In this document: one piece after another, positions 46,594-55,882 of the stretch
Layout of the letters: every line of letters starts with the position of its first letter
Position numbering within the stretch: the stretch's first letter is position 1
Origin: Streptomyces sp. NBC_01707
GTDB lineage: Bacteria; Actinomycetota; Actinomycetes; Streptomycetales; Streptomycetaceae
Reading direction: 5' to 3'
Length of the DNA: 64,000 nucleotides
Assembly (NCBI RefSeq): GCF_041438805.1
Contig: NZ_CP109190.1
Span: 1,674,001-1,738,000, forward strand
Translations under genes and position numbers: made by a program
The notes under the pieces: generated by a model
Databases searched by the model: none
The model's input: only the letters and a program-made list of their open reading frames with translations
Told to the model about the DNA's origin: nothing

Positions 46594-48180
46594 CTAGTAC
46601 TTGCTGATCTCCCAGAAGCGGAAGACGGTCGAGGCGTCCAGGGTCCACTCCAGGCCGGCGATGTTGTCCCGCGCCACCGCGTACTGCTTGCCCTGCCACA
46701 GCGGCAGGATCGGCAGGTCCTGGGCCACGTCGTCCTGAAGCTCGCTGAAGTCCTTCTCGGTGGAACCCCGTTCCGCCTTTGCGGCGGTGTCGGGGATGAT
46801 CCGGCTGGTGATGTCGTTGTTCACGTAGCGGTTCTGCAGGACGTTGTCCTTGCCGAAGAACGGCTGGGTGAAGTTGTCCGGGTCGGGGTAGTCCGGGACC
46901 CAGCCCTTCACGTAGACACCGAGCTCGCCGGCCGCGATCCGCTTCTCGTACTGGTCGAAGGGCAGGGACTTGACGTCCGCGTCGAACAGTCCGCTCGCGT
47001 TGAGCTGCTTGGCGATCGTCCGGAACGCCTCGTCGGTGGCGGGGCCGTAACGGCTCGGTGTGGACCACAGCGTGAGCTTCACCTTGTCGGTGATGTTGGC
47101 GGTACGCAGTGCCTCTTCCGCCTTGGCCGGCTGCGGGCTGCCGCCGTACATGTCGAAGTACGCGGTGTTGTGGGCCGTGATGCCTGCGGGGACGATCGAG
47201 TACAGCGGGGTGGCCGTGGAGTGGTAGACCTCGCTGACGAGGGCGTCACGATTCACCAGGTACGCGATGGCCTTGCGTACGGGGAGCTGTCCGACCACCG
47301 GGTCCTTCATGTTGAAGACCAGGTGCTGCACCTCCGCGCTGGTGCCTTCGACGACGTCGATGCCCTTGTCGGCCGTGGCGGCGGAATCCTCCAGTTTGGA
47401 GATGTCCCGGGCGGTCAGACCGCGGTACGCGACATCGATGTCGCCGTTCTGCAGGGCGGACGCCAGCTTGTTCTGGTCGCCCCGGAAGAAGTCGAGGGTG
47501 ATGCCCGAGTTCTTCACCCGCGCTGTGCCCTGGTAGCCGGAGTTGACCGTGAAGACGGCCTTCGACTTGTCGAGGGACTTCAGCTTGTAGGGCCCCGACC
47601 CGACGGCCTTGCCGTCCTTGCGCAGGCTGTTCGCCGGGTACTCGCTGTGGTCCACGATGGAACCGGCGCCCGAGGCGATCTTGCTGGGGAAGGTGGCGTC
47701 AGGAACCTTGAGCTGGAAGACGACCGTTCGTTCGTCCGGAGTGGTGATCTTCGCGATCGTGGAGAGCAGCGGCGCGGGGCCGGCGGGGTCGTCGATCCGG
47801 ATCGCCCGCTCGAAGGAGTACTTGACGTCCTCGGAGGTGAGGTTGTGGCCGTTGCTGAAGGTCAGACCGTCACGGAGCGTGCACCGGTAGGTCCTGTTGC
47901 CGTCCTCGAACGTGCAGGACTTCGCCGCTTCCGGCTTGGGGGTCGAGCTGCCTCGGGGAAAACTGAGCAGGGACTGAAAGACATTGTTGAACAGCAGCCA
48001 GGACCCCGGGTCGTAGCCCGAGGCCGGATCCGCGGCCAGGACGTCGTCCGACATGCCCACCACGATCGATTTGCCGGGTTCGGCTGCGCCTCCTTCGGAC
48101 TGAAGGCTGCAGCTGCTCAGCAGGGCCGCCGCGAGACCGGCCCCGACGGGAGCGCTTGTCCACCGCTTGCGTATGTTCAC
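46594..48180 (-). CDS. Orphan peptide/nickel-type ABC substrate-binding lipoprotein (SBP family 5)
   Basis: A 528-residue family-5 binding protein. GTG 48180 has GAGG seven bases upstream and starts a signal with lipobox LLSSC. The mature part shows the DppA/OppA pattern: FNNVFQSLLSFPRG, CTLRDGLTFSNGHNLTSEDVKYSFERA, VGSGPYKLKS, VRKAIAYLVNRDAL and GWVPDYPDPDNF. No permease or ATPase genes flank it. Its 5' flank is a broken IS5-type transposase beginning about 70 bp upstream, so the original operon or promoter may have been lost. Could still serve a transporter encoded elsewhere. Confidence 0.88.
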   Translation of the reverse strand: MNIRKRWTSAPVGAGLAAALLSSCSLQSEGGAAEPGKSIVVGMSDDVLAADPASGYDPGSWLLFNNVFQSLLSFPRGSSTPKPEAAKSCTFEDGNRTYRCTLRDGLTFSNGHNLTSEDVKYSFERAIRIDDPAGPAPLLSTIAKITTPDERTVVFQLKVPDATFPSKIASGAGSIVDHSEYPANSLRKDGKAVGSGPYKLKSLDKSKAVFTVNSGYQGTARVKNSGITLDFFRGDQNKLASALQNGDIDVAYRGLTARDISKLEDSAATADKGIDVVEGTSAEVQHLVFNMKDPVVGQLPVRKAIAYLVNRDALVSEVYHSTATPLYSIVPAGITAHNTAYFDMYGGSPQPAKAEEALRTANITDKVKLTLWSTPSRYGPATDEAFRTIAKQLNASGLFDADVKSLPFDQYEKRIAAGELGVYVKGWVPDYPDPDNFTQPFFGKDNVLQNRYVNNDITSRIIPDTAAKAERGSTEKDFSELQDDVAQDLPILPLWQGKQYAVARDNIAGLEWTLDASTVFRFWEISKY

Positions 48181-49097
48181 AGAACTGCCTCGTGTTTTCT
48201 GTCGGCCGCGCGGGGTGTCCCACACGGCCGGGATTGATCAGGAACCCTCGGTTGCGGACCTGGTGGGTCCGTTCGGGGATGGTGCAGCCGGTGCCCCACC
48301 GCCTGAGCCAGGTCCGGATGGACCGGGAGCTGTAGCCTTTGCCGCCCAAGACACGGTCAGGCCGGACCCGTGGCCGTCCGGGCCGGTCCGGGGCATCCGA
48401 ATCTCCTCCATCACAGCGGTGCACCGGGGCAGTCGTTGCTGTTCCCAGTCTCCGTCCGCAGCCCCCTTCCAGACGCGGGGAGGCTCTGCGCATCCGGACC
48501 GGGGAAGCGAGCGCTTTCACTCAGATCATAAGGGCGGGCGACAGCCCCCCTCTTTGCGCCCCCGGCAGTCGGTGGTGTACGTAGGGGCTTTTGTCCACGT
48601 GCTCCGCCAGTCCGTCGTGGCCGCCGGTAGCGATCAACGGAACTCTCCGAGAACGCGATCCGTCCGGGAGGTTTCGGGACGTGGTTTCGGACGAAAATAC
48701 CCCGTTATGAATCCGTAGAAATCGGTACATTGAAAGCGCAGTTGGAGTCTCCTGGCGAGATGACGGCCGAGTCCGCACGGGGTGGACGTTCAGCACGACC
48801 GCGCTGACGCTCCGCGGACCGGTCCCCATCGGAGTCGGGCGGATGCCGCCATTGCGCCGCAGAACCGACCGAGCTCTGCGGAGCCAACCCCGCTGCGGCA
48901 GGCAGCCGAGGTCCGCCACACGCCGGTGGTGCCGTCATCTCCCACGCCGCAGCGCCCTCCCCGGGAGACGCGATGTCACCCAAGGCCCGGAACTATCTCG
49001 CCAAGGCGCTGAACATCGAGCGGGCTGTGAGCTGGGGAGTACGTGTCACCGCACCGCAGCTGTGTCGAGCCTGCGGAACCTTCCCTTCAGGTGATCG
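48181..49097. other. IS-scarred region between SBP and FG-GAP genes
   Basis: 917 bp without an intact gene. The left third is the IS5-type transposase relic (48248-48425). The remainder has short frames only, including an ATG at 48973 reading SPKARNYLAKALNIERAVSW, which I do not recognise and do not call. Confidence 0.6.
48248..48425 (-). pseudogene. IS5-type transposase fragment
   Basis: On the minus strand, CTAVMEEIRMPRTGP is followed, one frameshift later, by RPRVRPDRVLGGKGYSSRSIRTWLRRWG and TIPERTHQVRNRG. This is the central DDE region of IS5/IS4-like transposases (normal DRVLADKAYSSR, second Asp now in DRVLG). Both ends of the transposase are missing and no terminal repeats are seen. 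Confidence 0.78.
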
Positions 49098-50564
49098 TCA
49101 CAGGTTCGGCCCGTTGTCGTTCGAGAGGTCCATGCCGAAGCGTGCACCGGGCACCGCGGCACCCAGGTCGACCGGGTTGAAGGCGAACGCTCCCGTGGCG
49201 GTCAGACCCGAGGAGCCGCCGCGCAGGGACCACACCGCGCCGCCGTCCGCGACCGTACCGAGATCCTCGCCCGGGGCGCCGGCCGCGAGGTCCGCCTTCC
49301 CGTTGCCGTTGATGTCGAGCAGCCGGACCGCGCCGCCGAAGTGGTCGTCGGCCTCCGCGACGCCGGGGACGCCCGCCGTGTCCTGGTGGAACGCCTGCGC
49401 GCCGGTGCCACCCAGGCCACCCGAGCCGCCCTTCAGCAGCACCACCGAGCCCGCGGCCCTGGTCGTCCCGATGGCCTCGAAGGGAACGCCCACGGCGAGG
49501 TCGGCGTAACCGTCCCCGTTGACGTCGCCCGCGTTGAGTCGGGCGCCGAACTGGTCGCCCTTCTCGCTGACTCCGGGCACGCCCGTGGTGTTCTGGGTGA
49601 TGGTCTTCGTCCGGGTGGTGCTCGGGCCGGACGCCGAGCCGTAGTAGATCTTGACGCTGCCTGCGTCGTAGGGGAGGTCCTCCGTGATGCCGTTCGGGAT
49701 CACCCTGGTGGCGAGGTCGGCCTTGCCGTCCTTGTCGAAATCGCCGACCGCGGTGGCGGCGGCGGAGGGCAGCGGGGTGGACTTCGCCGACAGCCCGTGC
49801 TCGGTGCCCAGCCACAGCTTGCCGCCTTCGGCGTGCTCCTCGTAGGCATAGAAGGTGCACAGGTCGTCGATACCGTCGCCGTTGAAGTCGCCCGCCGCGG
49901 TACTGATCATGGAGTTGTCCGTACTGAACATGGTCAACTGCTGCTCGCGGGCAGGCGCGCCGGCGCGGGTGAACGGCCCGTACAGCACGCTGCGCAGGTC
50001 GTAGTCGTCACTGTGAGACATCATCAGGTCCGTCTTGCCGTCACCGTCGAAGTCGCCGGCCGTGAGGTTCGCGCCGACGGTGGCGTCGGCGGGCGCCGGG
50101 AGTCGCACCGAGCCCTGGCCCGTGACGCCGCCGGTACGGCCCCAGAGGACGATGACGGAGCCGGAGTTGATCGTGGCCGCGAGCGCCTCGTTGGTGACCA
50201 GGGCGAGGTCGGTGAGGCCGTCGCTGTCGAGGTCCCGGGCGAACATCCGGTAGCCGAAGCCGTGGTCGTCACCGGAGGTGCCGGGCACGCCAGGGGTGTC
50301 CTGGGTGATGATCGTGGTGTGCGCCGCGCCGAGCCCCTGCGCGGAGCCGTAACTGATGGCGATGTAGCCCGCCCAGGAATGGCCGTTGACGGTGGCGGCA
50401 GGGGCGGAGACCGCCAGGTCCTGGTAGCCGTCGCCGTTGAAGTCCTCGCGTTCGGTGGCAGCGGCCGGGCCCGCCGTGGTAGGCGCGGGCGCCGCGGCGG
50501 CCACGCCGCCCGAAAGCGCCGTGACCGCGCAGGCGGCGACCGCAACAAAGGTGCGAATACCCAC
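49098..50564 (-). CDS. Secreted FG-GAP/integrin-alpha-like repeat protein
   Basis: A 488-residue exported protein. GTG 50564 has a strong GGAGGAAT site and starts a Sec signal (FVAVAACAVTALSGGVAAAA). The mature protein is a chain of seven FG-GAP blades, each with a calcium loop: DFNGDGYQDL, DLDSDGLTDL, DFDGDGKTDL, DFNGDGIDDL, DFDKDGKADL, DVNGDGYADL and DINGNGKADL. Seven blades are the number needed to close one propeller. No enzyme domain; ligand unknown. Divergent from a paralogue at 51065. Confidence 0.9.
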   Translation of the reverse strand: MGIRTFVAVAACAVTALSGGVAAAAPAPTTAGPAAATEREDFNGDGYQDLAVSAPAATVNGHSWAGYIAISYGSAQGLGAAHTTIITQDTPGVPGTSGDDHGFGYRMFARDLDSDGLTDLALVTNEALAATINSGSVIVLWGRTGGVTGQGSVRLPAPADATVGANLTAGDFDGDGKTDLMMSHSDDYDLRSVLYGPFTRAGAPAREQQLTMFSTDNSMISTAAGDFNGDGIDDLCTFYAYEEHAEGGKLWLGTEHGLSAKSTPLPSAAATAVGDFDKDGKADLATRVIPNGITEDLPYDAGSVKIYYGSASGPSTTRTKTITQNTTGVPGVSEKGDQFGARLNAGDVNGDGYADLAVGVPFEAIGTTRAAGSVVLLKGGSGGLGGTGAQAFHQDTAGVPGVAEADDHFGGAVRLLDINGNGKADLAAGAPGEDLGTVADGGAVWSLRGGSSGLTATGAFAFNPVDLGAAVPGARFGMDLSNDNGPNL

Positions 50565-51064
50565 AATTCCTCCATGATGGGCGTACGGAGAGCCGAGGGT
50601 GCGCGAAGCGTGAGGGCTCGACTGTGAGACACGCGTGGCGCGTGGATGGTTGCCCGGTGACCAGGAAGTGAATACAGCCGTCGGGACGGGGCGGGCCGTC
50701 CTCGAACCCCTCGCCCGACGACCTGACCGCATGAGGTGCCCTTTCGCCTCCCTGACGAACTGGGACCGCCTCGCATCGGACGACCGTCCCGGCGCGGCGT
50801 ACAACCCTGGATGAACTTCGGATGTCTTCCAGGTGAGTGCAATAGGGCATTGCCCTCACCGCATTACGCCACGGGGAGGCCGCACATGGTCACACGCCGT
50901 TCGGCGGCGGGCGCGGCGGCATCGCCCGGCACTTCCGGACACCTGCACCGGCATGCGCCTCGGCGCCTCGCCGGGGACCCCGCCACGCATCCGCGCCGAC
51001 CACGCACAATCCACCGCGGCTGAGCAGGACGCCGTAGGCAACCCAGGAGACCAAGGAGGTTCTT
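50565..51064. other. Divergent promoter region of the FG-GAP pair
   Basis: 500 bp between two divergent paralogous genes. A small palindrome lies at 50844-50856. Otherwise GC-rich without clear hexamers. An open frame continues upstream of the minus-strand gene but lacks a second ribosome site. Confidence 0.45.
50844..50856. promoter_or_regulatory. Inverted repeat AGGGCA-T-TGCCCT
   Basis: Perfect 6-1-6 inverted repeat in the middle of the divergent region, framed by GTGAG on the left and CTCAC on the right. Could be an operator shared by the two FG-GAP genes. Confidence 0.35.
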
Positions 51065-52567
51065 GTGCGTCACCTCAGAAGCGCGGCCCTTGCAGCCGCG
51101 GCACTCCTCACCCTCGGCGGCGGTGCCGTGTTCGCGCCCCCCGCCGCAGGGGCCTCAGTGCCCTTTCCGTCCATCGGCTGGCAGCAGCACAATTGCGACT
51201 ACGACGGCAACGGTTTCGACGACGTGCTGATCGGCGCTCCGGGCGCCACGGTGAGCGGCGCCGCGGGCGCCGGCTACGTCACCGTGCAGTACAGCTCGTC
51301 GAGCGGTCTCAGCACCACGAAGAAGAGCGTCCTCCACCAGAACACCTCGGGCGTCCCGGGTGGCGCCGAGGCCGGCGACGGCTTCGGGCAGGCCGTGGCC
51401 TCCGGCGACCTCGACAACGACGGCTACGACGACGCGATCGTCGGTATCCCCGGCGAGGATCTGGCCGGGCTGTCCGACGCGGGCGGCGCCGTCGTCTTCT
51501 GGGGCTCGCCGACCGGACTGCATGGGGCCGACAGCACCTGGCTGGAGAACCCCGACCAGCTGCGGGCCGGCGCGAACTTCGGGCGGGCGATCGAAGCGGC
51601 CCGGTACTTCGCCCCCGACCCGGCACACCCGGACGCCAACCTGAGGGACAGCGTTGCCGTCCTGGAGAACGACACGCTGCTGTTCTTCACTTCCCCGCCG
51701 GGGCTGGCGACCCAGCAGCTGAAGCTCGCGGACAAGGGAGTCCGGGCTCTGGACGTCGCTCCGCTGGGGACCGGCCTCGCTCTGCGGAGCCTCAGCCACG
51801 GCAACTACAACGAGGACTCCTGGGCGGACCTGGCGATTTCCGGGGTGACCACCGGCGACCAGCCGGGGATCGGCGCAACCCAGGTGCTGCACGGCGCGCC
51901 GAGCGTCGAGGCGCTCACGGACGGCGGCGCGTTCGAGGGCGGCCCTGCGGTGGTCTCCAGCGACTTCAACCATGACGGTCAGGACGACCTGGCCATCGGC
52001 GACACGGGCGTCGGCTCGCCCGTCGGCGGAGCCGTCTCCGTCTATCTGGGCCAGGGCGATCTGTCCGGCCTCGACCCGACCCCCGCGCAGACGTGGACGC
52101 AGGACTCCCCGGGCGTTCCCGGCACAGCCGAGGCCGGCGACCGGTGGGGCGCCGAGATGTCCTCCGGCGACACCAACGGCGACGGCATGCCTGACCTGGC
52201 CGTCGGGGCGCCCGGGGAGGACATCGGGTCCGTCTCCGACGCGGGTGCGGTCTGGACGCTGCGCGGTGCGCCGGGCGGGCTGACGGCGACCGGTGCGCGC
52301 AGCTTCGACCAGAACCACTCCGACATCCCCGGCGTGGCGGAGGCCTCGGACGCCTGGGGCGGCCAGGTGCGGCTGGTCGACGCCAATGCGGACGGCCTCT
52401 TCGGCCTGCTGGCGGCGGCGCCGGGCGAGAACACCGGCGACGGCTTCGTATGGGTCGTCCCCGCGTCGTCGTCGGGGCTGGTCGCCAAGGGCACCTGGAC
52501 CTATGACGGGGCACGCCTCGGGGCTCCGGTGGCCGATGCGCGGTTCGGGGCGGCGATCGACGAGTAG
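51065..52567 (+). CDS. Secreted FG-GAP/integrin-alpha-like repeat protein (paralogue)
   Basis: A 500-residue exported protein. GGAGG lies before GTG 51065 and the Sec signal is LRSAALAAAALLTLGGGAVFAPPAAGA. Repeats carry DYDGNGFDDVLIG, DLDNDGYDDAIVG, GNYNEDSWADLAI, DFNHDGQDDLAIG, DTNGDGMPDLAVG and DANADGLFGLL. Two of them (third and last) have lost key calcium ligands. It shares the VPGxAEAxDxxG and GAPGEDxGxVxDAGAVW elements with the divergent paralogue, so they arose by gene duplication. Role unknown; adhesion or matrix binding is a guess. Confidence 0.9.
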   Translation: MRHLRSAALAAAALLTLGGGAVFAPPAAGASVPFPSIGWQQHNCDYDGNGFDDVLIGAPGATVSGAAGAGYVTVQYSSSSGLSTTKKSVLHQNTSGVPGGAEAGDGFGQAVASGDLDNDGYDDAIVGIPGEDLAGLSDAGGAVVFWGSPTGLHGADSTWLENPDQLRAGANFGRAIEAARYFAPDPAHPDANLRDSVAVLENDTLLFFTSPPGLATQQLKLADKGVRALDVAPLGTGLALRSLSHGNYNEDSWADLAISGVTTGDQPGIGATQVLHGAPSVEALTDGGAFEGGPAVVSSDFNHDGQDDLAIGDTGVGSPVGGAVSVYLGQGDLSGLDPTPAQTWTQDSPGVPGTAEAGDRWGAEMSSGDTNGDGMPDLAVGAPGEDIGSVSDAGAVWTLRGAPGGLTATGARSFDQNHSDIPGVAEASDAWGGQVRLVDANADGLFGLLAAAPGENTGDGFVWVVPASSSGLVAKGTWTYDGARLGAPVADARFGAAIDE

Positions 52568-52663
52568 CGGAGGCCTCGACGAGGATCGGGGATTCACCGG
52601 GAATCAAAAGAACGCACCAGTCCCCCACGGCCCTGGGGCGGGATCAGTGTTCCGGTCACCGAA

Positions 52664-52703
52664 CGTGGTGTTGTGCCCGTGACGATTCGGGCACAACACC
52701 ACG
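52664..52703. terminator. Perfect 16-bp stem bidirectional terminator
   Basis: CGTGGTGTTGTGCCCG (52664-52679) is exactly complementary to 52688-52703 with an 8-base loop. It lies 96 bp after the FG-GAP stop and 118 bp beyond the convergent DUF4328 stop. Confidence 0.78.
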
Positions 52704-52821
52704 AAGTGATCTCCGGGAGAGTCGTGAGGCCCGTCGCCTCCACGTCGTCCTGACGACCACCGCCACTTCACAGCGGCGTCCATCTCGCGGAGGTCCCGCC
52801 GGGCCTGGCGGCTTGCCGGGC

Positions 52822-53448
52822 TCAACCGTGCAGACGCGCTCTCTGCATCGCGGCAAGTCGCCGCACCACACCGATACCCAGTACTCCCGCGAGGACATAC
52901 AGCGCGGCCCCGGCCATCTCTGTCGAGAGCGGTCCCCGCGAAGTGGAGGGAAAGGCGAGAAGCTGCGCCGCCACGAAGAGCAGCCACCACGACGTGAGCA
53001 GTGCATCGGTGCGCCGCGGCCTGTCGGGCGGAGAGCTGGCGGCCCAGATGTCATTGATGATCCGCTTGGGCAGGAAGAAGCAGGCGACCGGCACCAGCCA
53101 CGCGCCTGTGGTCCAGCCGCGTTTCATCCGGTGGCCGCGGGGCGCCAGCGCCTCGGCGTTCACCCGAATCTGCCACAGCCAGCGCAGGAAGACGATTCCG
53201 GTCACCAGGAAGGCGAGCAGCCTCATGCCGGTGAGGTTGCCGACCCACATCTCCCTCTGGACGGCGGCATACGAGCCGTCAACCGCGCGACTGAAGCGCA
53301 GTTGAGCGACGAGCAATGCGGCATTGACCAGAACGCAGACCCCGAGTGCGGCCATGACCACGGTCGTCATCGCCCTCGGTACGAAGAGCGGCTCGCGCGC
53401 GGTCGAGGGAACGGGCGGGGATATGGCGATGGTGTCGTCGTGATTCAC
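52822..53448 (-). CDS. DUF4328 domain-containing membrane protein
   Basis: A 208-residue protein with about four transmembrane helices. The signature is FLRWLWQIRVNAEALAPRGHRMKRGWTTGAWLVPVACFFLPKRIINDIWAAS, the DUF4328 core that holds two helices and the conserved PKR. GTG 53448 (MNHDDTIAISPP) gives a Pro-rich cytoplasmic head; an upstream ATG at 53508 would add 20 residues. Common in Streptomyces; no known function. Confidence 0.85.
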   Translation of the reverse strand: MNHDDTIAISPPVPSTAREPLFVPRAMTTVVMAALGVCVLVNAALLVAQLRFSRAVDGSYAAVQREMWVGNLTGMRLLAFLVTGIVFLRWLWQIRVNAEALAPRGHRMKRGWTTGAWLVPVACFFLPKRIINDIWAASSPPDRPRRTDALLTSWWLLFVAAQLLAFPSTSRGPLSTEMAGAALYVLAGVLGIGVVRRLAAMQRARLHG

Positions 53449-53663
53449 AGGGACGCAACCTAATGCCGCGCTCGGCACCCGGTCCAGCGTGGACGCCCCC
53501 TTGGTCACGGGCCGGGATCTGCCGTACGGACGGGTGTCGGTGACCGGCCGACGGGCAGCACCGCCTCGGCTGCTGCTGCCGCGTCGGGCCCGCCCGCCGG
53601 CCCGAATCCTGGACGCTCGGATGATGCGTCGCTACCGGGTCAGCCGCTGTTGGTGGCCGTGGA

Positions 53664-54080
53664 TCAATGGGTCTCCCCGTATGCGGCCGCCATCAGGGCT
53701 CGCAGGAGGAGCCGGAACTCGGTGTCGTCGACAGCGTGGATGACGCGCTGAAGTTGGATGGGGGCGCGCCCCACGAGGGACGCGGCGAACTCCAGTACGG
53801 CCACTTCGCTGCTCGACGCCTTGCGTGCCAGGGGGCTGTCGGCGAGCAGGAGCAGTCCCACCGCGTTCCAGTCGATGGAAGGATGCGGTCCGGCATGGTC
53901 GAGGAGCGGTTGGCCGGCCGCGTCCGCGAGTTCCTGGTCCTCGAAGAAACGCCGGAGCCAGTAGCCGTCGTGGTGAGCACCGAGGAGGCGTGTCGCCGCC
54001 CTCATCTGTTCGCTGCTCACACCCTGCAGCAGGTCGTCGGCGAGCTCCTTGCCTGTGATGCCGCGGGTGGCCATGAGCAT
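53664..54080 (-). CDS. Hypothetical protein, small helical
   Basis: A 138-residue soluble protein beginning MLMATRGITGKELADDLLQGVSSEQMRAATRLLGAH. I do not recognise the family. It is predicted mostly helical with a Leu/Ala-rich C-terminal half (FAASLVGRAPIQLQRVIHAVDDTEFRLLLRALMAAAYG). ATG 54080 has GGAGA six bases upstream; open frame continues to 54251 with other possible starts. Codon use is normal for the genome. It lies 180 bp beyond the DUF4331 stop on the same strand and may share its transcript. Confidence 0.6.
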   Translation of the reverse strand: MLMATRGITGKELADDLLQGVSSEQMRAATRLLGAHHDGYWLRRFFEDQELADAAGQPLLDHAGPHPSIDWNAVGLLLLADSPLARKASSSEVAVLEFAASLVGRAPIQLQRVIHAVDDTEFRLLLRALMAAAYGETH

Positions 54081-54260
54081 CGGCAGTCTCCGTTCCTCGG
54101 TGGTCGAGGCCGGGTCGGCCCTCCTCCACTGTGCCTGGCCGCGTCCTCCCGCCCCGCCGTACACGCCGAACGATCGCCCAGGCATGCTCTTTTCCTGCAC
54201 CCATCGCTGTTCGAAATCCGGGCCGATGCCTTGACGTCCGGGCATGAGCACCGGGATCCG

Positions 54261-55280
54261 TCAGGAGGTGGTCGCCGGGTGCGGGTCGCCGAGGTACGGG
54301 AACCGGTCCAGGGTGTCGGTGTGCGCGGTCAGACCGGTGGGCGGCGCCTCGTTCTTCGTGAGGAAGGCGACCCGGATGTCGATGACGTCTTCCGCGAATG
54401 TCCGGCCGTTCGGGTACGCGGCAGGCTTGGACGGGTCGAAGTGCAGCACGTCCGGCAGCAGGCCGTGCTCGTCGAGGGCGGTGATCGCCTCCTCACGCGA
54501 GTAGCCGCCGGTGTGGCCCAACAGGTGGACGAACTGGTCCGTCCACCTGGCCCGGTCGTTGACCGGCTCGCCGGCGTTGTACTCCTCCTTCGTGTCGTCG
54601 GTGTTGAAGAAGCTGCTCATCGACGGGTGCCCGGCCCGGTCCGCGTGGACGAGTTCGCCGTCGCGCAGGACGCTGCACCGGCCCCAGATGTGCAGCTCGG
54701 GCTTGGGGGCCAGCTCCGCGGTCGGCAGTTCGATGGCCATGGAGAAGACGTTGGCCGTGCTGTTCGAGTCGACGCCGGTCCACGGGGACTTTCCGCCCGG
54801 ATGCGGCGCGGTGAAATTCCGGTTGCCGCTGGTGTCGAACAGATCCTTGATTCCGTCGAAGTCGAAGAAAAAGGCGTCGCTGCGGCTGCCGGCGGCCACC
54901 TTGTAGTCACCGCTGTCGACCACGTCGGCCCGGGGACCGAAGGAGACGGCGGCGTCCGACACGATCTTGGTGCCGACCGCCTCGGGCCTGCGGGACTCCG
55001 TGCCGGTTGCCATGAAGACGCTGTAGGTCTGCGAGCCGTCGGTTGCCGGCGGGCCGAAGACCCAGCTGAAGGCGACGTCGGTCAGGTAGTCGCCGTCGTT
55101 GTCGACGTTCAGGCGGTAAACGGCGTCGGGGTGCAGGGCATCGGCCTTGGGATTGGCGTTGAGGATGAGAACGGTCCTGCTCGGATCGCCAGGGGCCCCG
55201 AAGGCGTACAGATCGCACAGATCGAGACGCTGGTCGCCGAGTGGTGGCCCAAGGCTGAGGCCGGTGAAGTGGTTGGACAT
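54261..55280 (-). CDS. DUF4331 family protein
   Basis: A 339-residue protein. LGDQRLDLCDLYAFGAPGDPSRTVLILNANPKAD is the family's opening block; FHPDAVYRLNVDNDGD-like, AFFFDFDGIKDLF and VFSMAIELPT follow. ATG 55280 (MSNHFTG) has GGAAGG upstream. No signal peptide is evident, so it is probably cytoplasmic, whereas many DUF4331 proteins are secreted. Function unknown; the acidic DxDxD loops suggest metal binding. Confidence 0.82.
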   Translation of the reverse strand: MSNHFTGLSLGPPLGDQRLDLCDLYAFGAPGDPSRTVLILNANPKADALHPDAVYRLNVDNDGDYLTDVAFSWVFGPPATDGSQTYSVFMATGTESRRPEAVGTKIVSDAAVSFGPRADVVDSGDYKVAAGSRSDAFFFDFDGIKDLFDTSGNRNFTAPHPGGKSPWTGVDSNSTANVFSMAIELPTAELAPKPELHIWGRCSVLRDGELVHADRAGHPSMSSFFNTDDTKEEYNAGEPVNDRARWTDQFVHLLGHTGGYSREEAITALDEHGLLPDVLHFDPSKPAAYPNGRTFAEDVIDIRVAFLTKNEAPPTGLTAHTDTLDRFPYLGDPHPATTS

Positions 55281-55551
55281 GTCAGGCCCTTCCATTGCTC
55301 GCCGCCGGAAAAGCCACTAGAACGCTCGAACGGCCGTTCTGGGCACGTGAGATACACACATCTGGGCGGTGCGTCCACGCTAGCCGCCACAGGATTCCGT
55401 CCGTCGAGGGCGGAGGCACAGCCGGCAAACAACGCTCGAATGGGTCACCGACAGGCGGGAGGCGATCGTCTCGCGGTCAGAGAGTGGGCCTTCGGGAGGT
55501 CGCCGGTCAGTTGATCGGCTGAGAGACACGCGCCCTGTCGAGAACCAGCGC

Positions 55552-55782
55552 TTGACGGAGTTGCGTCGCAACAGGGCCTGTCCGGCGGATCAGGTGGACC
55601 GTGTCCTGTCGAACGTCGTCGGACGGCCGCCGCGAGCACCGATCGACTACCGCGTGCGCCACGCAGTCGAATGCGGCATCGATCGCCTCAAGAGGCACCG
55701 GGCAGTGGCCATCCGGTACGACAAGCTCGCCGTCCGCCACGAAGCGACCGTCCTCGTCGCGGCCATCAACGAGTGGCTGTGA
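55552..55782 (+). pseudogene. IS5-type transposase C-terminal fragment
   Basis: The frame ends in [43 protein letters not shown], the C-terminal DDE block (catalytic Glu in VECGI) and terminal helix of IS5-like transposases of Streptomyces. Only about the last 50 residues are recognisable. The N-terminal two thirds are gone. Its last four codons begin the 56-bp tandem duplication that follows. Confidence 0.8.
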
Positions 55783-55882
55783 CCAGCTGTCCTACGGCAC
55801 CGGGCAGGACGGCGCGTGAGCGTCAGGAGTGGCTGTGACCAGCTGTCCTACGGCACCGGGCAGGACGGCGCGTGAGCGTCAG
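55771..55882. repeat. Perfect tandem duplication of 56 bp
   Basis: Units 55771-55826 and 55827-55882 are identical base for base. Each contains the end of the transposase frame (GAGTGGCTGTGA), a spacer, and the last bases of the VOC gene on the other strand. The unit that abuts each gene is used by it; the other unit is a spare copy of the junction. Confidence 0.95.

Noticed and set aside
48973..49509. Plus-strand frame starting SPKARNYLAKALNIERAVSW
   Set aside because: Only the first 30 residues look protein-like; the rest overlaps the end of the FG-GAP gene antisense. Not supportable.
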